A stretch of 64,000 bases of DNA from Croceicoccus sp. (GTDB lineage: Bacteria > Pseudomonadota > Alphaproteobacteria > Sphingomonadales > Sphingomonadaceae): NCBI GenBank assembly GCA_002694745.1, contig NZMY01000029.1:108293-172292 (forward strand). The letters run 5' to 3'. Of the stretch, positions 28,537 through 35,389 are shown in pieces. Under the pieces are notes generated by a model. It did no database searches, was not told the DNA's origin, and saw only the letters and a list, made by a program, of their open reading frames with translations. Each line of letters starts with the position of its first letter. The first letter of the stretch is position 1. Made by a program: the position numbers and the translations under genes.

Positions 28537-29007
28537 ATGCTGAGTTTCCGCGATCTGATGGCTGCCACAGGCTATTTCCTTTTCAGATGGAGCAGACTTG
28601 AGTTGTCTTTGTCTGAGTCCATCCTTAAGGGCGAAGCTTCAATCGGTCGGACCGCCGACAATGGCGCACCATCCTTTCCATCCGTTACCGGCTCTTTTCC
28701 GGATCGGCTGAAACGTTGGCGAGCCGTTATGCAGGCCAAAGCCGATCCCGATCTGATCGAAGCCATTGCACAGCAGGCCGAAAAGGTGCGGGTCTTTCGA
28801 AATACCCTCGTTCATGGACTTGCAGGCGGCAATTCGGCGCCGCGCAACGGAGAGGAACCCCATCTGAGATGTATCGTCGGGGGATGGGAAAGGCCGAACG
28901 GAGAGATCCGGAAAATCGGCGTGAGCGAACTCGAACGCTATAGTGAAGCCGCAGATGCTTGCGCACGCGCTTTCGATCATCCGCATGCATTCAATTTCAG
29001 GCTCTAG
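28537..29007 (+). CDS. HEPN-like domain protein, accessory gene
   Basis: A 156-residue soluble, mostly helical protein. R88-x4-H93 within VFRNTLVHG matches the Rx4-6H catalytic motif of HEPN RNases, and the first helix (FLFRWSRLELSLSESIL) fits the HEPN fold. Local GC is low for this window (29 of 60 bases in 28561-28620), indicating different ancestry from neighbours. No nucleotidyltransferase (MNT) antitoxin is adjacent, and no strong ribosome-binding site precedes ATG 28537. Its TAG stop (29005-29007) overlaps the CTA complement of a duplicated crtZ stop. Function unknown; the RNase assignment is inference from one motif. Confidence 0.65.
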   Translation: MLSFRDLMAATGYFLFRWSRLELSLSESILKGEASIGRTADNGAPSFPSVTGSFPDRLKRWRAVMQAKADPDLIEAIAQQAEKVRVFRNTLVHGLAGGNSAPRNGEEPHLRCIVGGWERPNGEIRKIGVSELERYSEAADACARAFDHPHAFNFRL

Positions 29008-29121
29008 ACCCCCACACCCTCTCGCAATACCGCCCTGCCCGCTTCGCGCTGGGCCTTGAGGTCGCGTTTCAGGGCTGCCGGGCTGCGGGCGATGACAAAG
29101 CCGAAGCTGACGCCGCCTTCC
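29004..29121 (-). repeat. 118-bp partial copy of the crtZ 3' end (copy A)
   Basis: It matches 29514-29631 base for base apart from four substitutions that I can see, and keeps the crtZ frame through the stop codon (TAG; C-terminal VGVGE vs VGAGE read backwards). Homology ends sharply after CGCCGCCTTCC. It has no start and would not be translated as crtZ. Confidence 0.95.
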
Positions 29122-29513
29122 GATCGGTCGTCGCGCGATACTTGAGTAAAAAGATTAATCAGACCGACGATTATTTCAGATACTTATTGTCCAGCTGGTT
29201 AAGAAATCCTACAGCCAGCATAAAGGCGCCGACTATGTAAATGGCCAGCATGGAATCGTTCAACGAGAACAACAATAGAATCGGTAGCGTGGCATAGAAA
29301 CATATTTTCACGAAAATGATAACTTGCGAAATTTTGTTTATCGTTTTGAAATTCGATTTCGCCTTCAGAACCTTTGATCTCCATACATAGTCGGAATATG
29401 GTATCAAAGTTTCCAAGAGAAATATTATAAATAGAGAGCCTGCGATAGCCTTGACGATATTCACAAGCCTATCCTTCAACTAGCAGCGAAAAGCTGTAAA
29501 CTTAGCCAAGCCC
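29122..29513. other. AT-rich insert between crtZ 3'-end direct repeats
   Basis: 392 bp whose composition is far from the rest of the window: two 60-base stretches I counted gave 25 and 20 G+C (29161-29220 and 29281-29340). It carries one minus-strand membrane-protein ORF. There is no transposase, integrase or terminal inverted repeat. The layout (insert between direct repeats that rebuild a gene's 3' end) resembles products of integration at a gene end, or of a recombination or duplication event. Confidence 0.7.
29171..29479 (-). CDS. small hydrophobic protein in AT-rich insert
   Basis: A 102-residue protein with about three hydrophobic helices: residues about 8-27 (IVKAIAGSLFIIFLLETL), 50-70 (ISQVIIFVKICFYATLPILL) and 76-95, joined by a Lys-rich loop (WRSKVLKAKSNFKTINK). 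Its AT-rich codons differ strongly from neighbouring genes, marking it as acquired. No family is recognised, and the small size with the isolated setting could fit an immunity or toxin-type membrane protein, but this is speculative. Confidence 0.5.
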   Translation of the reverse strand: MKDRLVNIVKAIAGSLFIIFLLETLIPYSDYVWRSKVLKAKSNFKTINKISQVIIFVKICFYATLPILLLFSLNDSMLAIYIVGAFMLAVGFLNQLDNKYLK

Positions 29514-29631
29514 CTAAACCCCCGCACCCTCGCGCAATACCGCCCTGCCCGCTTCGCGCTGGGCCTTGAGGTCGCGTTTCAGGGCTGCCGGGCTGCGGGC
29601 GATGACGAAGCCGAAGCTGACGCCGCCTTCC
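29514..29631 (-). repeat. 118-bp 3' end of intact crtZ (copy B)
   Basis: This is the coding 3' end of crtZ that is duplicated 510 bp away at 29004-29121. Its higher-coordinate boundary is CGCCGCCTTCC, after which crtZ continues with TTCGACTGG while the other copy diverges. Confidence 0.95.
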
Positions 29632-30032
29632 TTCGACTGGGTCGCGTGGTGGAGGTGGTGGGCCTGCACCAGACGCTTCAGGTAACCGCCGCGCGGGACA
29701 TAGCGGAACCAGCGCTGGTGGACGAGGCCGTCATGCACCAGCGTATAGATCACGCCGTAGAGCAATATGCCCATGCCGATCCATGTCGCCGACTCCCACG
29801 CGGATGCGCCCATGACCAGCGGGCTGCCCAGTGCGAACATCGCGATGCTCATCGCCGCGCCGACCACGGCGTAGAGGTCGTTCTTTTCGAGGAAATTGTC
29901 GTGCCGTTCGTGGTGGTCGCGGTGCCACCCCCAGCCCCAGCCGTGCATGATGTACTTGTGGCTGGCCCAGGCGACGCCTTCCATCGCGGCGCAGGCGGCA
30001 AGCATGATGGCTATCTTGGCGAGGATCGACAT
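29514..30032 (-). CDS. crtZ: beta-carotene 3-hydroxylase CrtZ
   Basis: A 172-residue di-iron membrane hydroxylase that adds 3-hydroxyl groups to beta-ionone rings, giving zeaxanthin from beta-carotene. The His motifs [25 protein letters not shown] and HHLHHA are complete, and four helices lie between them. Length is standard. The 3' 118 bp is duplicated downstream around an AT-rich insert, but this copy is intact. No other crt genes are in the window. It is divergent from leuC, with 95 bp between. Confidence 0.95.
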   Translation of the reverse strand: MSILAKIAIMLAACAAMEGVAWASHKYIMHGWGWGWHRDHHERHDNFLEKNDLYAVVGAAMSIAMFALGSPLVMGASAWESATWIGMGILLYGVIYTLVHDGLVHQRWFRYVPRGGYLKRLVQAHHLHHATQSKEGGVSFGFVIARSPAALKRDLKAQREAGRAVLREGAGV

Positions 30033-30127
30033 GTCGGCCCCGCTCTACCCCCACCGCGCGGCGGAGGCAATTGCACACGGGAACGGGGTTGCAATGTTAC
30101 CATTGGCGGCGCAAATGCGCGTGCATC

Positions 30128-31579
30128 ATGACCGACACGCCCCGCACCCTGTACGAAAAGATCTTCGACGCCCATGTGGTGGAGCGCCGCGACGACGGCA
30201 CCTGCCTTGTCTATATCGATCGCCATCTCGTCCACGAGGTGACGAGCCCGCAGGCGTTCGAGGCTCTGCGCATGGCCGGGCGCAAGGTTCGCCGCCCCGA
30301 TCTGACGCTGGCGGTGCCCGATCACAACCTGCCGACCACCGCGCGGCGCGACGATGCGGGCAACCGCATTCCCATCGCCGATCCCGCCAGCGCGCAGCAG
30401 CTGGCCGCGCTGGAGGCCAATGCGCCTGCGTTCGGGATCCGCTATATCGGCGATGCGGACGCGGAGCAGGGCATCGTGCATGTGGTGGGGCCGGAGCAGG
30501 GATTCTCTCTGCCGGGCGCGACCATCGTGTGCGGCGATTCGCATACGGCCAGCCACGGCGGGCTGGGCGCGCTGGCGTTCGGGATCGGCACCAGCGAGGT
30601 CGAGCATGTGCTGGCGACGCAGACGCTGCTGCTGAAGCGGTCGAGGACCATGGAAGTGCGCGTCGAGGGCGATCTGGCTCCCGGCGTCACCGCCAAGGAT
30701 GTCGTCATGCATATCATCGGTGTCACCGGCACCGCGGGCGGCACCGGCCATGTCGTCGAATATCGCGGCAAGGTGTTCGAGGACATGAGCATCGAGAGCC
30801 GCCTGACCGTCTGCAACATGGAGATCGAGGGCGGCGCGCGCGCCGGCCTGATCGCGCCCGACGAAAAGACCTTCGCCTATCTGAAGGGCCGCCAGATGGC
30901 GCCCAAGGGCGCCGATTGGGACAAGGCGCTGGCCTGGTGGAAGACCCTGCCCACCGACGAGGGCGCGGTGTTCGACAAAAGCGTCGTCATCGACGCCGCC
31001 GATATCCAGCCGACCGTGACATGGGGCACCAGCCCCGAGGACACCGTCGCAATCACCGGCCGCGTGCCCGATCCCGCCAGCTTTGCAGATCCGTCGAAGC
31101 AGGCCGCGGCGCAGGCCAGCCTCGACTACATGGGGCTGGAGCCGGGCATGAAGATGACCGACATCGAGGTGCAGAACGTCTTCATCGGCAGCTGCACCAA
31201 CAGCCGGATTGAGGATCTGCGCGCCGCCGCCGCCGTGCTGAAGGGCCGCCGCAAGGCCGCCAATGTCACATGGGCGATCGTGGTGCCCGGATCGGGTCTG
31301 GTCAAGCTTCAGGCCGAGGCCGAGGGGCTGGACAAGATCTTCACCGACGCAGGCCTCGAATGGCGCGAGCCGGGCTGTTCGGCCTGTCTTGGCATGAACC
31401 CCGACAAGGTGCCCGCGGGCGAACGCTGTGCATCGACCTCCAACCGCAATTTCGTCGGCCGTCAGGGCCCCGGCGCGCGGACCCATCTGGTCAGCCCCGC
31501 CATGGCTGCGGCCGCGGCGGTTACGGGCCGGCTGACCGATGTGCGTGCGCTGGACGCGGTGGAGACGGAACCGGCGTGA
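30128..31579 (+). CDS. leuC: 3-isopropylmalate dehydratase large subunit
   Basis: A 483-residue aconitase-family iron-sulfur subunit that isomerises 2-isopropylmalate to 3-isopropylmalate with Leu[30 protein letters not shown] and the cluster cysteines in [13 protein letters not shown] and [12 protein letters not shown] are present. ATG 30128 yields the standard N-terminus. leuD is 1.26 kb downstream on the same strand, with a GFA protein, a DNA glycosylase and a small membrane protein between. Confidence 0.97.
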   Translation: MTDTPRTLYEKIFDAHVVERRDDGTCLVYIDRHLVHEVTSPQAFEALRMAGRKVRRPDLTLAVPDHNLPTTARRDDAGNRIPIADPASAQQLAALEANAPAFGIRYIGDADAEQGIVHVVGPEQGFSLPGATIVCGDSHTASHGGLGALAFGIGTSEVEHVLATQTLLLKRSRTMEVRVEGDLAPGVTAKDVVMHIIGVTGTAGGTGHVVEYRGKVFEDMSIESRLTVCNMEIEGGARAGLIAPDEKTFAYLKGRQMAPKGADWDKALAWWKTLPTDEGAVFDKSVVIDAADIQPTVTWGTSPEDTVAITGRVPDPASFADPSKQAAAQASLDYMGLEPGMKMTDIEVQNVFIGSCTNSRIEDLRAAAAVLKGRRKAANVTWAIVVPGSGLVKLQAEAEGLDKIFTDAGLEWREPGCSACLGMNPDKVPAGERCASTSNRNFVGRQGPGARTHLVSPAMAAAAAVTGRLTDVRALDAVETEPA

Positions 31580-31592
31580 TGGCTGTCGTCCG

Positions 31593-32000
31593 GTGATCGA
31601 GGGGAGGTGCATCTGCGGCGGCGTCACGGTCGAACTGCCGCGTGCGCCCGAATATCTCAATGCCTGCAATTGCCGCCTGTGCCAGCGCAGCGGCGGGATC
31701 TGGGGATATTTCCCGAGGGACGAGGTCACGATCCGGGGCGAGACGCGGCGTTTCGTGCGCAGCGATCTGGACGAGGCCTATCTGGCCAATCTGTTCTGCC
31801 CGACATGCGGCAATGCGGCGGCGTGGATCGCGCTCGACAGCGAGTATCCGCGCATGGGGGTGAACATGCGATTGTTCGAACCCGATGCGCTGCGCGGGAT
31901 CGAGACGCGCTTTCCCGATGGGCTGGGCTGGGCGAAGGAGGCCGAGGGGCCGGCCTTCGTCCATGAGCCCGCCCCCTATGGCGGCGGGCGGATCCTTTGA
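31593..32000 (+). CDS. GFA-family (CENP-V-like) zinc protein
   Basis: A 135-residue protein of the glutathione-dependent formaldehyde-activating (GFA) fold. Zinc-binding cysteines appear as CICGGVTVE, ACNCRLCQRSGG and FCPTCGNAAAW. Most bacterial members have unproven substrates. The start is GTG 31593 because the nearby ATG at 31579 is out of frame and closes after five codons. It ends overlapping the TTG start of the glycosylase gene. Confidence 0.83.
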   Translation: MIEGRCICGGVTVELPRAPEYLNACNCRLCQRSGGIWGYFPRDEVTIRGETRRFVRSDLDEAYLANLFCPTCGNAAAWIALDSEYPRMGVNMRLFEPDALRGIETRFPDGLGWAKEAEGPAFVHEPAPYGGGRIL

Positions 32001-32497
32001 CGGTCAAGCAGGGTTTCGCGCCGGTCGTGAATGCCGATACAAGGCTGCTGATCTGCGGCAGCCTGCCGGGCGACCGCTCGCTGGCCGAGGCGCGCTATTA
32101 CGCGCATCCGCAGAACCGGTTCTGGCATCTGCTGGGCGGCGCGGCGGATCTGCCGGGCCTGCCTGCCCTGCCCTATGACGAACGGCTGGCCGCGCTGCTG
32201 GCGCGCGGGATCGGGCTGTGGGACGTGGCGGCAAGCGGGCGGCGTGAGGGAAGCCTCGACACCGCGCTGCGCGAGGTGGAGCGGGCCGATTTGCGCGGGC
32301 TGGCGGCGCGACTGCCCCTGCTGCGCGCCATTGCATTCAACGGCGGCACGGCGGCAAGGCTGGGACGCAAGGCGATGCGGGGCGCGGGCGACATCGCGCT
32401 GATCGACCTGCCTTCGTCCAGCCCGGCCTATTGCGCGATCACGCCAGCGGAAAAACAGGCGCGCTGGATGGTGCTTCGTCCATGGCTTGAAGGGTGA
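31997..32497 (+). CDS. DNA-deoxyinosine (hypoxanthine) glycosylase, UDG superfamily
   Basis: A 166-residue base-excision repair enzyme. The opening LLICGSLPGDRSLAEARYYAHPQNRFWHLLGG is the family motif for hypoxanthine-DNA glycosylase (UDG family 6), and the DNA-intercalating/motif 2 region LPSSSPAY appears near the C-terminus. It would remove hypoxanthine formed by adenine deamination. The start is TTG 31997, overlapping the GFA stop by four bases; a GTG about 10 codons inside is an alternative. Confidence 0.83.
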   Translation: MTVKQGFAPVVNADTRLLICGSLPGDRSLAEARYYAHPQNRFWHLLGGAADLPGLPALPYDERLAALLARGIGLWDVAASGRREGSLDTALREVERADLRGLAARLPLLRAIAFNGGTAARLGRKAMRGAGDIALIDLPSSSPAYCAITPAEKQARWMVLRPWLEG

Positions 32498-32595
32498 ATA
32501 AATCGCCGAATGCCCTTGCCTTTCGCCCTTCGCCGGGCGGATAGGGCGACGGGGGCCGAGAGACCTGAACTGCATACAGAAAGACGGATAACGTC

Positions 32596-32769
32596 ATGAG
32601 CGAAGACAACAGTTGGACATCCAAGGCCGCGATGGCGGGCGCCGCGATCGGATCGGCCGCATTGGCCGCGGCGGTCATGTATGCCTCGCGCCGGATGGAG
32701 CGCGCGAAGGCCAAAAAGAAGACCGCCACCGGCACCACGCCCAGCGGCGAGAACGTCGAAACGGACTGA
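32596..32769 (+). CDS. small membrane protein (57 aa)
   Basis: A short ORF in the leuC-leuD gap. It has an acidic start (MSEDNSW), a Gly/Ala-rich hydrophobic segment (AAMAGAAIGSAALAAAVMYA, about 12-31), then a basic stretch (RRMERAKAKKK) and a polar tail. The topology is of a single-pass small membrane protein. It lies 73 bp before leuD. There is no clear ribosome-binding site. It may be one of many poorly conserved small membrane proteins. Confidence 0.5.
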   Translation: MSEDNSWTSKAAMAGAAIGSAALAAAVMYASRRMERAKAKKKTATGTTPSGENVETD

Positions 32770-32842
32770 TCGCACCGATTTGGCGCGAAAGGACGCATTC
32801 GGACGTTGAGCCATCCGCGGCTTGGCCATATAGGCTGGATCC

Positions 32843-33445
32843 ATGGACAAGATTGACCGGATCGAAGGACGGGCCATCCCGTTTGGAGCGAAGAACGTCG
32901 ACACCGACGTGATCATCCCCGCGCGCTGGCTGAAGACCATCACGCGCGAGGGACTGGGCGAAGGCGCGTTCGAGACGGTGCGCGCGAAGGACGGGAACGT
33001 GTTCGACGACCCTCGCTTCGAAGGCGCGCCGATCCTGATCGCGGGCGACAATTTCGGCTGCGGCTCCAGCCGCGAGCATGCCGCGTGGGCGCTGCTCGAC
33101 ATGGGGATCACCGCGGTGATCGCGCCCAGCTTTTCCGACATATTCTCGGGCAATGCGTTCAAGAACGGGATCCTGACCGTCGCGCTGCCGCAGGCGCAGA
33201 TCGAACGCCTGCTGGACGTGGCCGAGACCGACGAGATCGCCATCGATCTTGAGCATTGCACCGTCACCACCCCGTTTCAGGACCGTTTTACGTTCGAGAT
33301 CGATCCGTTCCGCCGCCACTGCCTGCTGGAAGGGCTGGACGAGGTGGGCCTGACCATGGAACGGCAGGACGCGATTTCCGCTTACGAGGCGAAGGCCGCG
33401 GGCGATCTTTCCTTTCTTTCCGGCCCGCGCGAAGTGGCGGCCTGA
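32843..33445 (+). CDS. leuD: 3-isopropylmalate dehydratase small subunit
   Basis: A 200-residue LeuD that completes the isomerase with LeuC. Family motifs are [23 protein letters not shown], the swivelling-domain [14 protein letters not shown] and [13 protein letters not shown]. Length is standard. ATG 32843 follows a 73-bp gap after the small membrane-protein ORF. The downstream zeta-subunit gene starts 27 bp later. Confidence 0.96.
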   Translation: MDKIDRIEGRAIPFGAKNVDTDVIIPARWLKTITREGLGEGAFETVRAKDGNVFDDPRFEGAPILIAGDNFGCGSSREHAAWALLDMGITAVIAPSFSDIFSGNAFKNGILTVALPQAQIERLLDVAETDEIAIDLEHCTVTTPFQDRFTFEIDPFRRHCLLEGLDEVGLTMERQDAISAYEAKAAGDLSFLSGPREVAA

Positions 33446-33472
33446 CAGCACGTTTTTTGGGGACATACGACA

Positions 33473-33796
33473 ATGACCGATTTCAACGACCGCCGCCGCG
33501 CCGAGGAAGCCAAGGCCGCCATGGACGAGGAAATGCTGTTCCGCGTGACCGCGCGCCGCAACCGGCTGGTGGGCGAATGGGCCGCCGGGCTGATGGGCCT
33601 GTCCGATGTCGAGACCGAGGCCTATCGCAAGGCCGTCGTACAGGCGGATTTCGAGGAAGCGGGCGATGAGGACGTGATCCGCAAGGTGCTGGGCGACCTG
33701 ACCAGCGCCGGAGTCGAGGCGGACGATGCGATGGTGCGCGCCAAGCTGGACGAAAAGCTGATCGAGGCGCGCCGCCAGCTGATGAGCGAGAGCTGA
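33473..33796 (+). CDS. F1-ATPase inhibitor zeta subunit (DUF1476 family)
   Basis: A 107-residue helical protein of the alphaproteobacterial ATP synthase zeta family, which blocks ATP hydrolysis by the F1 motor when proton motive force falls. The N-terminal inhibitory segment NDRRRAEEAKAAMDEEMLFRVTARRNRLVGEWAA is typical, followed by EAYRKAVVQADFEEAGDEDV and a third helix. It precedes bolA and grxD, a common order in the group. It is not near atp genes here. Confidence 0.9.
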   Translation: MTDFNDRRRAEEAKAAMDEEMLFRVTARRNRLVGEWAAGLMGLSDVETEAYRKAVVQADFEEAGDEDVIRKVLGDLTSAGVEADDAMVRAKLDEKLIEARRQLMSES

Positions 33797-33798
33797 TC

Positions 33799-34032
33799 AT
33801 GGCGATGCAGGCAGACGAGATCGAGCGCCTTATCCGCGATGCCATTCCCGATGCGGAGGTCACGATCCGCGATCTGGCGGGCGACGGCGATCATTATGCG
33901 GCGCATGTGGTGTCGCCCTCTTTCGCGGGAATGACGCGGGTCAAGCAGCACAAGGCGGTCTATGATGCGCTGGGCGGACGCATGGGCGGCGAGCTTCACG
34001 CCTTGCAACTGACCACCGCGGTTCCCAATTGA
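33799..34032 (+). CDS. BolA family protein
   Basis: A 77-residue BolA/IbaG-like protein, with conserved DGDHYAAHVVSPSFAGMTRVKQHKAVYDAL. The His in GDHYAA and the His in KQHKAV are the residues that join a [2Fe-2S] cluster shared with a monothiol glutaredoxin. Its grxD partner is encoded 39 bp downstream, which supports a joint iron-sulfur or iron-sensing role. It follows the zeta-subunit gene by 2 bp. Confidence 0.92.
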   Translation: MAMQADEIERLIRDAIPDAEVTIRDLAGDGDHYAAHVVSPSFAGMTRVKQHKAVYDALGGRMGGELHALQLTTAVPN

Positions 34033-34071
34033 CGGTCACAACCTCTATTTTTGAAAATACCGGGAACGCAA

Positions 34072-34401
34072 ATGTCCGACACCAATGACCGCATCAAGGA
34101 TATCGTCAGCAAGGACGATGTCGTCCTGTTCATGAAAGGCACGCCGCTGTTCCCCCAGTGCGGGTTTTCCAGCCGCGCGGTCGCCATTCTGGAGCATTGC
34201 GGCGTGGCCTATGGGTCGGTCGACGTGCTGCAGGACATGGAGATCCGGCAGGGCATCAAGGCCTATTCCGAATGGCCGACCATCCCGCAGCTCTATGTGA
34301 AGGGCGAATTCGTCGGCGGCAGCGACATCATGATGGAAATGTTCGAAGCCGGCGAACTGCAGCAGCTGATGAACGAACAGGGCTGCGCCAAGGCCGAGTG
34401 A
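34072..34401 (+). CDS. grxD: monothiol glutaredoxin (Grx4/GrxD type)
   Basis: A 109-residue CGFS-type glutaredoxin. The active site [13 protein letters not shown] binds a shared [2Fe-2S] cluster with glutathione; [12 protein letters not shown] and [19 protein letters not shown] carry the glutathione-binding TIPQ and GG turn. It forms heterodimers with BolA and takes part in iron-sulfur delivery. ATG 34072 with GGGAA upstream is preferred over the TTG at 34051. It lies 39 bp after bolA. Confidence 0.92.
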   Translation: MSDTNDRIKDIVSKDDVVLFMKGTPLFPQCGFSSRAVAILEHCGVAYGSVDVLQDMEIRQGIKAYSEWPTIPQLYVKGEFVGGSDIMMEMFEAGELQQLMNEQGCAKAE

Positions 34402-34419
34402 TCGTCGGCGCGGGTTGCA

Positions 34420-35220
34420 ATGGAGCTTGAGGGCCGGCCCGATCTTGCCGAACGGCTGAAGGATGCGATCCCTGCCGCGACGCTGATCGCGCTTCGCCCT
34501 GCCCCGGCATCGGGCCATCCCGACGAGGTTCTGCCGGATGAAGTCCTGGTGGTCGAGCGTTCGCGCGAACTCGCCTTCGCGGGCGGGATGATCGCCTTTC
34601 CCGGCGGTCGGGTCGAGCATGACGACGCTGCGCTGGGCCGCTCCATCGCGCCCCACCTGCCCCCGGCCGAAGCCGCCGCCCGCATCGCGGCGCTGCGCGA
34701 AACCTTCGAGGAAACCGGCCTGCTTTGCGCGTTGCGTCAGAAGGTCGAGGAGAGCGATCTCGCAGCCGCGCGGCGCGAACTGCTGGACGGAGCGCCGTTC
34801 GGGACTCTTCTGGCCGAGCGCCGGTGGGCGCTCGAACTCGACGCGCTGATCCCCTATGCGCGCTGGTGCCCGCCTGCCGCCATCCGGATCGCGCGGCGGT
34901 TCGACGCGCGTTTCTATCTGATCAAGGAGCGCGCCGATGCGCCCGTTTCGCCCGATCTTACCGAGAACGATTCCGCTTTCTGGGCGTCGCCCCGCGCGCT
35001 GATGGAACAGGCCGAAGCACGGCAGGTCAAGATGGTCGGCCCCACGCGCGCGACCATGATGCGGCTGGCCGCGGGCCGGTCTTTCGCGGATGCGAAGGAC
35101 AATGCGCTGGCCTTTCCGGTGCGCGAGATCATGCCGGTGGTTCGTCAGGAAGGCGGCGAAAGCTGGGCCGGCGTGCCTGCGGGCCATGGCTATCCCGATG
35201 TCGATTTCCGTCTGAAATAG
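34420..35220 (+). CDS. Nudix hydrolase family protein
   Basis: A 266-residue protein with an N-terminal helix region, then FPGGRVEHDD and, about 20 residues on, ALRETFEETGLL, the REx2EExG core of a Nudix box. The insertion between the GG of the box and the REtfEE portion is longer than the classical 23-residue box, as in NUDT19-like members that hydrolyse CoA or acyl-CoA. The substrate is uncertain. The start is ATG 34420, 18 bp after grxD on the same strand. Confidence 0.75.
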   Translation: MELEGRPDLAERLKDAIPAATLIALRPAPASGHPDEVLPDEVLVVERSRELAFAGGMIAFPGGRVEHDDAALGRSIAPHLPPAEAAARIAALRETFEETGLLCALRQKVEESDLAAARRELLDGAPFGTLLAERRWALELDALIPYARWCPPAAIRIARRFDARFYLIKERADAPVSPDLTENDSAFWASPRALMEQAEARQVKMVGPTRATMMRLAAGRSFADAKDNALAFPVREIMPVVRQEGGESWAGVPAGHGYPDVDFRLK

Positions 35221-35300
35221 GCCCCGCCGCCGTGGCGCGAATGTCGCATCGCGGCATTGTGACCGAAATAATGCTGCGTGTAACGCGATTGAAACGCAAT

Positions 35301-35318
35301 CGTCGCGTAACCGTCGCA
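35301..35318 (+). promoter_or_regulatory. possible Pho box upstream of the receptor-phytase pair
   Basis: CGTCGCGTAACCGTCGCA contains two 7-base repeats (CGTCGCG, CGTCGCA) separated by TAAC, the 11-bp periodicity expected for PhoB half-sites, 72 bases before the receptor start. The repeats depart from the consensus CTGTCAT-type half-site, so this rests on spacing and on the phytase context only. Confidence 0.3.
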
Positions 35319-35389
35319 AACAGCCCCTAGCCCGCAGCGCCAACAGGGGCGCCGACGCCCCTGCGAAACGCCATTCATCAGGGGGCATA

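Noticed and set aside
33920..33940. GCGGGAATGACGCG resembling an arm of the REP-like repeat
   Set aside because: It lies inside bolA coding sequence, lacks the second arm, and encodes conserved residues (AGMTRV).
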